A stretch of 10,498 bases of DNA from Anaerolineales bacterium (GCA_012032575.1 JAAUSP010000237.1:1-10498), one strand, 5' to 3'. Positions 1 through 7,596 are shown, numbered from the stretch's first letter. Program-made: numbers and translations. The notes: generated by a model not told the origin, from the letters alone.

Positions 1-64
1 CCCTCTCCCCCAACCCCTCTCCCTGCCAGGGAGAGGGGAGTCGCGCCAGCGACGGGGAGAGGGG
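1..64. repeat. Cloverleaf-forming palindromic intergenic repeat
   Basis: Three nested or adjacent inverted repeats can be read directly. Positions 1-10 (CCCTCTCCCC) pair perfectly with 54-63. Positions 14-25 (CCCCTCTCCCTG) pair perfectly with 27-38. Positions 41-44 (TCGC) pair with 49-52 around a GCCA loop. Together they form a three-way junction. The element touches the window edge and may extend beyond it. CT-rich palindromes of this type are dispersed repeats in some environmental bacterial genomes, by my recollection; copy number cannot be checked here. It lies just beyond the terminator of the lipoprotein gene. Confidence 0.75.
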
Positions 65-91
65 TTTTGTTTGCCTCAAGACGGGGAAAAC

Positions 92-127
92 AAAAAAGCG
101 ATGAGGCGGAAATTCTCGCCTCATCGC
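92..127 (-). terminator. Intrinsic terminator of the SH3b/propeller lipoprotein gene
   Basis: On the minus strand, a perfect 11-bp stem (GCGATGAGGCG at 98-108 against CGCCTCATCGC at 117-127, 8-nt loop) is followed at once by six T residues (A92-A97 on the plus strand). The stem begins 19 nt after the stop codon of the lipoprotein gene. This is a textbook Rho-independent terminator. The stem is built from the word TGAGGCGA, which resembles the GAGGCGAG iterons at 9296-9317. Confidence 0.88.
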
Positions 128-146
128 CTCACGTTTCATCACCTCT

Positions 147-2669
147 TTATCGCCAGCTTAAAACCCGTTCATCCACAAAATCATACTTAATCTGCAACTG
201 CTCATTGACCTCAGCCGAGAACAGCGGGCGCTGGTCCGAGCCGTCCGCGTTCATCACCCAGATTTCCCAGCCGCCGGTGCGGTCGGTCAGAAAGGCAATT
301 TGCGAACCATTGGGCGACCAGGCCGGGGCGACGTTGTTCCAGGCTTTGTCGTTGCCGGGCTGGGCAGTTTCCCACAGCGGGGTCTCGGTCAATTGAACCC
401 GGCCTGTGCCGTTGGCATTGAGCCGGAAGATATTCCAGTTTGACCCACCGCCCTGCTGTCCAAGCGTGACCGCCAGATAGCGGCCATCCGGCGAGAACAC
501 CGGCGAGCCATCGTTGATTTCGTCGGTGATGGCTTGGCGGTAATCCCGGTTGACATCCACTTCCAGCAGCCCGCGCCCACCGTCGGAGACGATGCGCCAG
601 GGCTGGCCGGGGTCCCAGGCCGGGCGGAAGGCGTAGGTGCCGCCATCCACATCCTTAAATTTATCATCGGTCAGGTTGACCACTCGCAGCCCCCAATGAG
701 GGTCGGGCGGCAGTTTCCAGCACACTTGCGCCCCGCCGCTGCCAAACGACACTTTGAAGTCAGTGGCGTTGCGGGGTGGGCGCGGCGGATTTTTGCCTTC
801 GCCCACCGGGAAACACTCGGTTTTTGAGTCAAGACGGCCGCCATCTTGAAAATTAAAGATAAGCTGCGAGCCATCGGGCGACCAATCGGGGCCTTTGGCC
901 TGCTTGACAAAACCCTGAATCTGCCGTTCGCCGCTGCCATCAAGGTTGATGACCCAGATCGAACCGGTTTCGCCTTCCCAGCGGGTGAAGGCGACCCTCT
1001 GGCCGTCCGGCGAAAGCACCGGGTCAATCCCGCTGGTCAAACGGCGCAGGCCGCTGCCATCAGGGTTGATGACCATAATATCGCCACCGCTCGATCGCTG
1101 GAACACCAGGTGCGGCTGCGCATTGGTCGGGGTAAAAGGTTTAGCAGCGGGCTGGGCAGCAGCGGCCACTTCGGCAGCCGGGGGCAGTTCCGGCGCGTCC
1201 GGCATATCAGACCAGCGCCCGCCCGGGGTGAGGAAATTGAGTGGGGCCCATGCGGCATCGCCGGCAGGGATGGGTTTTACCAAAACCCAACTCCGGCTTT
1301 CATCCAACCCTGACACCTGAATTATGCTTCGGATAGCCAATACACCTACGGAATCGTGGAAAATGCCCGGTCCGCTGCGAACCTCGACGGCATTGCTTTC
1401 GACCCAGGCGGTATTGATTTTGGGCGCATTTTCCAGCGAACCTTCAACCTTCAAATCATTCAAAACGACCCAGCCCAGGGTAGCGCTGGTCGGGTTAACC
1501 AGCACCCATTGGCCGGTTGGGTCTACGGCCAGCAGGGGAATGACCTCATCGCTGAGCCGCAGCTCGTCAATGGGGGCGTAATCCGTACCCGGCCCTGGTC
1601 GAACTTCTACCGGGTCACGCACAGTTTTGGCCGTTGCCACTGGCCCCAGGTTGCCTAGGGCCGGCGCGGGATTCGAGACTGGCTCGGCGGGCACGGTTAT
1701 GGCTGCCGGTTGGGCCGAGGACTCTGACACGGGTACGCTGGCCTGGCTCAGTTCAGCGGCGGGAATGATAGGCGCAGTGGCGACGGAGCCGGCCAGGGAC
1801 AGAAAGGTCAGCGACACCCAGCCGCGTTGTTTATTGGCCGTTTCCACCAGCGCCCAATCTTTGCGCGGGTTGAGCGCCAGAACGCTCACTTCAGCGTTGT
1901 TGGCCAGGGTCACGATGCGGGCGTAGCTGGCCCCCGGTCCCTGGCGCATATTCAAACCATCGTTGTTAACTTTCGCCGTCGTCACCGGCGTTAGATTGGC
2001 CGCCAAAACGGGTTCGTTGCTGGCCGCCGGGGCTGTTTCGCCGGAAGTGGCGCTCGCGGCGGATGGTGCGGACGCAGCGCTTTGGACCAGGGCCGCGATC
2101 GGGTTGGCCGGCAGGACCGGCGCTCCATCGAGCGAACCAACCACCCGCAGTCCGCTCACCGGCAGCCAGCCCGGCGACAGGGCAGCGTCAACCACATAGA
2201 CCCAATCCCCGCCCGAATTCTTGCCCAGAATGCCAAAGACACTGCCAGGTTCAATCGAAGTGACCGAACCATAATTGGCCCCTGGCCCCTGACGAATGGC
2301 TAAATCGGGCGCGATGGTAACACCGGTTGCTACAATTGAAAATTGACTCAGGGCGTTGCTGATCACCGCGGCGGCCAGGTCGGCATTGACGCCACTCCCA
2401 GAAGCAGCCGCGGACGAGGCGGGTGTCGCTGTTGGTTCAACCGGCTCGGAGGTTGGGGCCGGTGTTTCAAGCCCAGCCGCTTCCATAGTAGGCTCAATCC
2501 GTAAGGTGGCCCGGGGAAAAGGAGTTGGCGAGGGGGCAGCCGCTTCAACCGCGGCGGTGGGCCACCTGGCCGGGTCTATCGGTTCAAGATGGGCGGCCTC
2601 TTCGTGGGCGCAGCCGGTGATGATTAGGATTAGAATTGGCAAAAAAAGCCAGAGTTGTTTTTTTATCAT
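147..2669 (-). CDS. SH3b-repeat / TolB-like beta-propeller lipoprotein
   Basis: Predicted 840-aa surface lipoprotein. The N-terminus is a lipoprotein signal peptide: MIKK, a hydrophobic stretch from about residue 6, then I-T-G-C with the lipidated Cys at 20. A Thr/Pro/Ala-rich linker (about 25-110) follows. Four bacterial SH3 domains then lie at about 112-178, 225-292, 343-410 and 417-483. Each carries the family signature (RQGPGANY, RQGPGASY, RPGPGTDY, RSGPGIFH) and a closing GW or AW strand. Low-complexity Ala/Pro/Ser linkers separate the first three domains. The C-terminal part, from about 515, is a PD40/WD40-like TolB-type propeller with repeated SPDG or SPNG motifs and NxDGSG turns. One blade carries an insert with two Cys (TECF, QVCW) that could form a disulfide. 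SH3b domains usually bind cell-wall peptides or glycans. The propeller's ligand is unknown and I do not assign one. It lies 87 nt after the pump gene and ends at an intrinsic terminator. The ATG is chosen for the signal peptide; the AAGGA upstream is rather far away. Confidence 0.9.
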   Translation of the reverse strand: MIKKQLWLFLPILILIITGCAHEEAAHLEPIDPARWPTAAVEAAAPSPTPFPRATLRIEPTMEAAGLETPAPTSEPVEPTATPASSAAASGSGVNADLAAAVISNALSQFSIVATGVTIAPDLAIRQGPGANYGSVTSIEPGSVFGILGKNSGGDWVYVVDAALSPGWLPVSGLRVVGSLDGAPVLPANPIAALVQSAASAPSAASATSGETAPAASNEPVLAANLTPVTTAKVNNDGLNMRQGPGASYARIVTLANNAEVSVLALNPRKDWALVETANKQRGWVSLTFLSLAGSVATAPIIPAAELSQASVPVSESSAQPAAITVPAEPVSNPAPALGNLGPVATAKTVRDPVEVRPGPGTDYAPIDELRLSDEVIPLLAVDPTGQWVLVNPTSATLGWVVLNDLKVEGSLENAPKINTAWVESNAVEVRSGPGIFHDSVGVLAIRSIIQVSGLDESRSWVLVKPIPAGDAAWAPLNFLTPGGRWSDMPDAPELPPAAEVAAAAQPAAKPFTPTNAQPHLVFQRSSGGDIMVINPDGSGLRRLTSGIDPVLSPDGQRVAFTRWEGETGSIWVINLDGSGERQIQGFVKQAKGPDWSPDGSQLIFNFQDGGRLDSKTECFPVGEGKNPPRPPRNATDFKVSFGSGGAQVCWKLPPDPHWGLRVVNLTDDKFKDVDGGTYAFRPAWDPGQPWRIVSDGGRGLLEVDVNRDYRQAITDEINDGSPVFSPDGRYLAVTLGQQGGGSNWNIFRLNANGTGRVQLTETPLWETAQPGNDKAWNNVAPAWSPNGSQIAFLTDRTGGWEIWVMNADGSDQRPLFSAEVNEQLQIKYDFVDERVLSWR

Positions 2670-2674
2670 TGGGT

Positions 2675-2696
2675 AACTTCGTGTCCTTCGTAAGTT
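2675..2696. repeat. Short CTTCGTG-type iteron pair with inverted ends
   Basis: AACTT (2675-2679) and AAGTT (2692-2696) form inverted ends around two copies of the word CTTCGT. The word matches the TCTTCGTG unit at 10467-10474, so the two sites probably belong to one family of dispersed repeats. It sits just upstream of the lipoprotein start codon and supplies the only purine-rich, Shine-Dalgarno-like sequence there (AAGGA on the minus strand). Confidence 0.5.
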
Positions 2697-2717
2697 CTGT
2701 TACATCGGCGTCCAGAG

Positions 2718-2742
2718 GGATTCCTCCCTGCGGTCGGAATGA
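2718..2742. repeat. REP-like ATTCC...GGAAT element
   Basis: ATTCC (2720-2724) and GGAAT (2736-2740) are inverted around a CCTGCGG core, followed by GACATGAG. The pattern GGATTCCT...CGGAATGACA is one I recall as a small dispersed repeat in many bacteria. It lies between the pump stop codon and the lipoprotein gene. No T-run follows, so I do not call it a terminator. Confidence 0.45.
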
Positions 2743-2756
2743 CATGAGATGGGCAA

Positions 2757-5474
2757 TCATTCCGCGTTGAGCGAGATGGCCGAACCGGACTGCGGGGCAG
2801 GCCGGCGCGGTGCTGGCGTTGGCTCGGACTGCGGCGATCTTTCTTGCTCGTCCGCAAGCGGCGTTTGATCCGGCTGGCGCATGCCAAAAATTCGGCGCAG
2901 GGTGCGGGTGGTAAAGCCGCCGGTTCCATCCAGGAAGGTGTAGACCACCGGCACGATGATCAGGGTCAGCAGGGTTGAAGAGATGTTGCCGCCGATGACC
3001 ACCGCTGCCAGGGGAGCGCGGGTTTCGGCCCCGGCGCTGGCTCCAATCAACAGCGGCAGCAAAGCAAACACAATCGCAGCCGTAGTCATAATGATGGGGC
3101 GCAACCGCAGGCGGCCTGACTCAACCAGCGCCTCTTTGCGGCTATAACCCCGTTCGGTCCGCAACACATTGGTAAAGTCAATCAGCAGGATGGCGTTTTT
3201 CGTCACCACCCCCATCAACAGGATGATGCCCAGGAGTGAGAAGATGTTGACGGTATTGCCGGTCAACCACAACCCGCCAAACGCCCCCACCAGCGTTACC
3301 GGCAGCGAGAACATAATGGCCAGGGGATGCAGCCAGCTTTGGAATAAAGCCACCAGCAGCATGTAGATGAGCGCAATCCCCAGGATGATGGATTGACCTA
3401 ACTGGGCAAAGGACTCGCGCTGTGATTCTGACTCGCCGATGAATTTGTAGGAATAGCCCGGCGGAAAATCAACCTGGGCATTAATCGCCGTTTCAATGTC
3501 GTTGGTAACATCGCCCGCCGCTCGCCCGGCCACACCGCTGCCGACGGTCAACACGCGCTGCCGATCCGCTCGGGTGACGAGCGCCGGAGCCTGAGTCCGT
3601 TCCACGACGGCAATCTGGCTTAAGACAATGGCCTGGCCATCCCGATACCCCAGCGGCAGTTCTAACAGTTGGGACAAGTCCTGGCGGGAGTTTTCGGCCA
3701 CGCGCAGGCTGATGTCAATTTCGTTGCCATCGGGCGGGTTGAATTGACCCACCGTGCTGCCGCTGAGAGCGGTTCGCAGGGTTGTCGCTACCTGCGCCGG
3801 AGACAGGCCCAGGTCCAGGGCGCGGTCGCGGTTGACAATAAGCTGGGCTTCGGTTGCCCGGGCCGCATCGGTGTTGCGGACGTCTACGGTGCCGGGTACG
3901 GTTTTGATGACGGCTTCAACCTGGTTCGACAGGTCAATCAACGCATCCTGATCCGCCCCCGATATTTGAACCTGAATAGCGCTGCCGCCGCCGCCCCCGC
4001 CGCCGGAGTTTAGGGTTACGGCTACGTTGGCTTCGGGAACTTTTTGCAGAACCTCTCGCAGGGCGTCGGCTACTTCGACATTGGTGCGGGCACGGTCGGC
4101 TTTATCAACCAGGCGCAGGTCAATGGTGGCTGAGTTTGAACCCGAACCCCCACCGCCGCCAAAAAAGTCGCCGCCCCCGCGTGAGCCAACTCGCGTCAGG
4201 ATGGTCACGGCTTCGCCGGAGGTTTCGGCCAGAATGATCCGTTCAGCCAGAGCGGCGGCGCGGTCGGTGGCAGCCAGATTTGTACCCGGCGGCATAAGCA
4301 CGTTGATTTGGATCTGGCCGTCATCTTCCTGCGGGAAAAATTCACTCCCCACAAACCCGCCGATGACCAGATAAATTCCGCCACCCAGGGCGACAAGCGC
4401 AATGATCAGCGCCAGCAGTTGGGTAAAGAAATTGTACAAAAAGAAGCGTAGAGTTAAGGCATAAAAATTAGCCAGGGCGTCGAAACCGGCTTCCCAAACC
4501 CGGATGAAGCCGTGCCACAACCAGTTAACCGGCAGCAGCAGATAATGGAAAATTTTACCCAAACCGCGCGGCGGTTCCTCGGGCTGGCTCTCATCTTTCA
4601 TCCAAAAGGCGGCCAGCATGGGGGTCAGGGTAAAGGCCACAAAGAGCGAAGCCAGGGTGGTGACGGCAATGGTGATACCATAAGAGTAGAAGAACTGGCC
4701 GATAATCCCGGAGGTGAAGGCCACCGGCACATAAATAACCACGTCCACCAGGGTGATGGTGATAGCCGCCAGCCCAATTTCGGAACGGCCGTCAATGGCG
4801 GCCTGCCGGGGCGGTTTTTTCATTTTCAGGTGGCGTTCGATGTTTTCAATCACCACAATCGAGTCGTCTACCAGGATGCCGATGACCAGGGTCAAAGCCA
4901 GCAAGGTAAGCTGGTTGAGGCTAAAATCCAGGATCCACATGACCAGGAAGGCGCTCATAATACAGGTGGGGATAGCCAGCAGGACGATAAAGGTGCTGCG
5001 GATGGTGTGCAGGAAGACCAGCATAACCAGACCGGTAATGATAATCGCCAGGATCAAATCTTCCTGAACGGCGGCGACCGAGTCGCGGATAAATTCGGAG
5101 CCATCCAGAACGACGGTTAATTCAGCCCCGGCCGGCAGGTCTTCCCGAAACTCCTCGATGACTCGCTGCACGTTGTCAGCCACCTCGACGGTGTTCGAGT
5201 CGCTGGTTTTGGTCACGTTAACGCTGACCGCATCCAGCCCGTTGAAGCGCAAAATCTGTTCCAGGTCTTTCAACCCTTCTTTGGCCGTAGCGACATCACG
5301 CAGATAAACCAGGCTGCCCTCTTCATCTTTGACGACGATATTTTCGATTTCCTCGACAGCCTGGAATTCACCCACAGAGCGGACAGAGGTTTTCAACCGG
5401 CCTTCGTCCAGCGAGCCAGCCGGGAAGGTAACGTTGTTGGCCGAAACTGCCTGCTGAATGGCGCTGAAAGGCAA
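2757..5474 (-). CDS. RND (HAE1/AcrB-type) efflux pump, C-terminal fragment after frameshift
   Basis: This is the larger part of an inner-membrane proton-driven RND exporter. The call starts at a TTG, but the homologous reading continues upstream in this frame (DPARLSAYS) to about 5500, where it meets the frame of the N-terminal fragment. With one base added there, pump and fragment form a single 1101-aa protein, close to the roughly 1050 aa of the family. In that numbering the TM4 proton-relay pair is D399-D400 (GILVDDSIVVIENI) and the TM10 lysine is K955 (VTKNAILLIDF). These match AcrB D407, D408 and K940, so the transport machinery looks intact. Two glycine-rich stretches in the porter domain (about 626-636 and 683-690) are unusual. 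The C-terminal tail after the last helix is Pro/Gln-rich. The substrate cannot be deduced. It lies downstream of marR and the fusion-protein gene on the same strand. Confidence 0.88.
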   Translation of the reverse strand: MPFSAIQQAVSANNVTFPAGSLDEGRLKTSVRSVGEFQAVEEIENIVVKDEEGSLVYLRDVATAKEGLKDLEQILRFNGLDAVSVNVTKTSDSNTVEVADNVQRVIEEFREDLPAGAELTVVLDGSEFIRDSVAAVQEDLILAIIITGLVMLVFLHTIRSTFIVLLAIPTCIMSAFLVMWILDFSLNQLTLLALTLVIGILVDDSIVVIENIERHLKMKKPPRQAAIDGRSEIGLAAITITLVDVVIYVPVAFTSGIIGQFFYSYGITIAVTTLASLFVAFTLTPMLAAFWMKDESQPEEPPRGLGKIFHYLLLPVNWLWHGFIRVWEAGFDALANFYALTLRFFLYNFFTQLLALIIALVALGGGIYLVIGGFVGSEFFPQEDDGQIQINVLMPPGTNLAATDRAAALAERIILAETSGEAVTILTRVGSRGGGDFFGGGGGSGSNSATIDLRLVDKADRARTNVEVADALREVLQKVPEANVAVTLNSGGGGGGGSAIQVQISGADQDALIDLSNQVEAVIKTVPGTVDVRNTDAARATEAQLIVNRDRALDLGLSPAQVATTLRTALSGSTVGQFNPPDGNEIDISLRVAENSRQDLSQLLELPLGYRDGQAIVLSQIAVVERTQAPALVTRADRQRVLTVGSGVAGRAAGDVTNDIETAINAQVDFPPGYSYKFIGESESQRESFAQLGQSIILGIALIYMLLVALFQSWLHPLAIMFSLPVTLVGAFGGLWLTGNTVNIFSLLGIILLMGVVTKNAILLIDFTNVLRTERGYSRKEALVESGRLRLRPIIMTTAAIVFALLPLLIGASAGAETRAPLAAVVIGGNISSTLLTLIIVPVVYTFLDGTGGFTTRTLRRIFGMRQPDQTPLADEQERSPQSEPTPAPRRPAPQSGSAISLNAE

Positions 5475-6061
5475 ACTGTAAGCCGACAGCCTGGCCGGGT
5501 CGCCTCGATTTGAATCTCGCGCTCGCGCCCACCCGAAACACTGACCGAGGCCACACCATCAATGGCCTGCAAACGGGATTTGAGGTCTTCGTCGGCGATG
5601 TCAAACAGGATTTCCTGGCTTTGGGGGCCATTTAAGGTGGCCACCATAATCGGAATGGCGTTGATATCGGCTTTGATAATGGTCGGGTCTTCGGTTTCTT
5701 CGGGCAACTGATTGCGCACGGTGGCTACCTGCCGTTCCACATCAATGGCGGCCTGGTTGCCGTCCACCCCTTCGACAAAGGCGATCGTCACCGTCCCCAG
5801 CCCTTCGCTGGCGCGAGAAATGAGCTGGTCAATCCCGGAAATCCCGGCGACCGCATCTTCAATCGGTTTGACCACCAAATCCTCAACGTCTTCGGGCGAA
5901 GCGCCAGGGAAAACCGTCACGATGGTCACAAAGGGAAAGTCTACTTTGGGAAACCGGTCAAGCTGCATAAAGGTAAAGGCCCGGTAGCCCATGACTACCA
6001 AGGCCAAAATAATCATCAGCATGGTCAGCGGCCGGTTAATAGATAATTTAGTTAAACTCAT
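5393..6061 (-). CDS. RND efflux pump, N-terminal fragment before frameshift
   Basis: This part encodes the N-terminus of the same pump: a cytoplasmic start (MSLTKLSINRPLTMLM), TM1, then the first porter subdomain with FPGASPEDVEDLVVKPIE and ISRASEGLGTVTIAFVEG, both typical of the family. Homology ends at A187 (IQIEA). The remaining 35 residues, rich in Arg, Thr and Pro, are out of frame and not RND-like. Adding one base between 5500 and 5501 (turning GCG-ACC-CGG into GCG-GAC-CCG) continues as ADPARLSAYSLPFS, which is the expected sequence. Cause unknown: a real inactivating deletion or a consensus error. If the frameshift is real, this fragment alone could not transport. It starts 126 nt downstream of the fusion-protein stop codon. 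No strong ribosome-binding site is obvious ahead of its ATG (AGGAC on the minus strand is the nearest candidate). Confidence 0.85.
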   Translation of the reverse strand: MSLTKLSINRPLTMLMIILALVVMGYRAFTFMQLDRFPKVDFPFVTIVTVFPGASPEDVEDLVVKPIEDAVAGISGIDQLISRASEGLGTVTIAFVEGVDGNQAAIDVERQVATVRNQLPEETEDPTIIKADINAIPIMVATLNGPQSQEILFDIADEDLKSRLQAIDGVASVSVSGGREREIQIEATRPGCRLTVCLSAPFSRQFRPTTLPSRLARWTKAG

Positions 6062-6074
6062 AAAATCGTCCTTT

Positions 6075-6180
6075 TGCGTTTCACGTTTTACGTTTAAACG
6101 TTGAACGTATTACTGACCTTCGCAGGAGTCCAGACTTTAGTCCGGGACTCATTACGTTCAACGTTTCACGTTCAAACGTA
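6075..6180. repeat. Nested palindrome of ACGTTNN heptamers between the pump genes
   Basis: A perfect 14-bp inverted repeat joins 6096-6109 (AAACGTTGAACGTA) to 6153-6166 (TACGTTCAACGTTT). Inside it GAGTCC (6126-6131) pairs with GGACTC (6145-6150), and GACT (6133-6136) with AGTC (6139-6142). The flanks on both sides are tandem words of about 7 bp on the pattern ACGTTNN, roughly four per side. It fills the 126-nt gap between the fusion-protein stop and the pump start, so it would be transcribed inside the operon and could fold in the mRNA. No T-run follows it. Confidence 0.75.
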
Positions 6181-6187
6181 TAACTCA

Positions 6188-6910
6188 CTATTCGGCAGTG
6201 CCCGGTTCGTTGGTCATTTCCACTTTGGCTCCGTCGGTCAAATTGGATTGACCGGCGGTGACAACGGTTTCGCCTTCTTTCAAGCCCGATAAAATTTCAA
6301 TATTATCTTTATCAAACAGGCCGGTGGTCACTTCCCGCTGCTCGACGGTATTGTTTTCCATGACCACAAAAACAGCCGGTTGATCGTCAATGGTGGTGAT
6401 GGCGGTGCGGGGGGCGAGCAGGGTATTAGGTTTTTCTTCAGCCAAAAGGGAGACATCAGCGTACATGCCACCGCGCAGTAAGTCCATACCCTTGGTTGGC
6501 GTAATTTTGACTTCAAACGTGCGGGTGTCTCGATTGGCCTGGGGCGCGACGCTGGTCACTTCGCCCGGAAAATCCTGGCCGGGGAATGCCGTAATTTTCA
6601 TGGCTGTGCTTTGACCCTTTTCAATTTGACCAATCCGGCTTTCCGGTACGTTAACCACGACCTCAACCGCTTTGGAAATGAAAGCAGCGATGGAGGACTG
6701 GGGACTCACCCGGCTGCCCTGGGTAATGTTGAGTTCAGCTATCACACCATCAAACGGCGCTTTGATGACCACTTCGGCCAACTGGATATTGGCCAGTTCC
6801 AGGGCGGCCTCGGCCTGAGCAATCGCCGCTCTGGCGCCTTCAAAATCTATCTGGCGATATGGCTGGAGGGTCAGCGCCAGTTGCAGTTCGGCCTGGGCCT
6901 GTTGCAGCAT
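6188..6910 (-). CDS. RND membrane-fusion protein, C-terminal fragment after frameshift
   Basis: C-terminal half of a HlyD/AcrA-type periplasmic adaptor that couples to the RND pump. It contains the end of the alpha-helical hairpin (QQAQAELQLAL onward), the second lipoyl half (VVIKAPFDGVIAELNITQGS), the beta-barrel domain (VNVPESRIGQIEKGQ, FPGEVTSVAPQANRDTRTFE, LLRGGMYADVSL) and the membrane-proximal domain (REVTTGL, ILSGLKEGETVV). The ATG at 6910 is internal. The same frame reads back without a stop, through QTEYDKIGWAGDVGQTPQA, to about 7070, where the N-terminal fragment's frame is left. Restoring one base gives a 469-aa protein. As annotated, the fragment has no signal peptide and would not be exported. 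Confidence 0.87.
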   Translation of the reverse strand: MLQQAQAELQLALTLQPYRQIDFEGARAAIAQAEAALELANIQLAEVVIKAPFDGVIAELNITQGSRVSPQSSIAAFISKAVEVVVNVPESRIGQIEKGQSTAMKITAFPGQDFPGEVTSVAPQANRDTRTFEVKITPTKGMDLLRGGMYADVSLLAEEKPNTLLAPRTAITTIDDQPAVFVVMENNTVEQREVTTGLFDKDNIEILSGLKEGETVVTAGQSNLTDGAKVEMTNEPGTAE

Positions 6911-6918
6911 TAACGGGG

Positions 6919-7596
6919 CTAATTGCGAGTCGCTGGGCGTGGTGTCGAGATTGTAATTAGCCAGCGCATTTTGGTAGGCAATAGTCGCCTGTTCCAGGGC
7001 AATGGCCTGGGGCGTCTGGCCGACATCGCCGGCCCAGCCAATCTTGTCGTACTCGGTCTGCGCGGGCTTTTTAAGGCAGCTTGAGCGCGGGCCAGTTCGG
7101 CGGCGGCGCGGGTGCGCTCGTTATCATTCACCTGGGCCACATCATTGACGGCGGCGCGGGCCAGTTCGACGGCGGCCTGGGCGGCAGCAATCTCTTCGGG
7201 CCGGGAACCCAGCTCCATTTTGGCCAGGTTGAGCTTGGCCGTGGTGACAGCTATTTCAGCCTGCTTGATTTGGGCCAGGTAGGTATCATCTTCGATGATC
7301 GCAATCGGGTCGCCGGCCTGGACGTCATCACCCTCGGCTACCAGCACCGATTCGATACGCCCACTGGCACCGGGCAGCAAATCAATGTTGTCTTTGGCTT
7401 CGATGGTGCCGGCATACTCCAGCACCAGGGCCATCTGGCCCTTTTGGGCCACTGCTACTTCGACCGGGATGATTTTTTCTTCTTCAGGGGGTGCTGCCTT
7501 AGCCACCGGCTCTTCACCCGCGGAACCGGCACAGCCGGTGGTAAAAATGACAGCCCCCAACAACAGGACTAACAAGAAAAACATACTTCGTTTCAT
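6919..7596 (-). CDS. RND membrane-fusion lipoprotein, N-terminal fragment before frameshift
   Basis: N-terminal half of the pump adaptor. It has a signal peptide (MKRSMFFLLVLLL...) with a lipobox-like T-T-G-C and Cys22 as probable lipid anchor. The first lipoyl half follows (GRIESVLVAEGDDVQAGDP), then a long helical region (RPEEIAAAQAAVELARAAV). Homology stops at AQAALK. The remaining Arg/Pro-rich residues are a frameshift product. The break is in a run of five T (7068-7072; minus-strand AAAAA). With six, the frame continues as ALKKPAQTEYDKIGW. I prefer the ATG at 7596 to a GTG at 7626, because GGAGG (7608-7612) lies 11 nt upstream of this ATG and inside the longer version. The helical region between the two lipoyl halves is about 170 residues, about twice that of AcrA. 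It begins 111 nt after the marR stop codon. Confidence 0.87.
   Translation of the reverse strand: MKRSMFFLLVLLLGAVIFTTGCAGSAGEEPVAKAAPPEEEKIIPVEVAVAQKGQMALVLEYAGTIEAKDNIDLLPGASGRIESVLVAEGDDVQAGDPIAIIEDDTYLAQIKQAEIAVTTAKLNLAKMELGSRPEEIAAAQAAVELARAAVNDVAQVNDNERTRAAAELARAQAALKSPRRPSTTRLAGPAMSARRPRPLPWNRRLLPTKMRWLITISTPRPATRN

Noticed and set aside
67..396. 109-aa plus-strand ORF across the terminator
   Set aside because: It runs through the intrinsic terminator and antisense to the propeller gene. No motif or ribosome-binding site was seen.
2666..2929. 87-aa minus-strand ORF at the pump 3' end
   Set aside because: It overlaps the pump C-terminus in another frame, is Arg/Pro-rich, and reads through the two intergenic repeats.
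4512..5120. 202-aa plus-strand ORF antisense to the pump
   Set aside because: Its composition is a mirror of conserved RND transmembrane segments, which are clearly coded on the other strand. It has no independent domain signal.
5490..5510. Programmed frameshift in the pump gene
   Set aside because: The junction GAG-GCG-ACC-CGG has no slippery heptamer and no obvious stimulatory stem. Mutation or base-call error explains it better.
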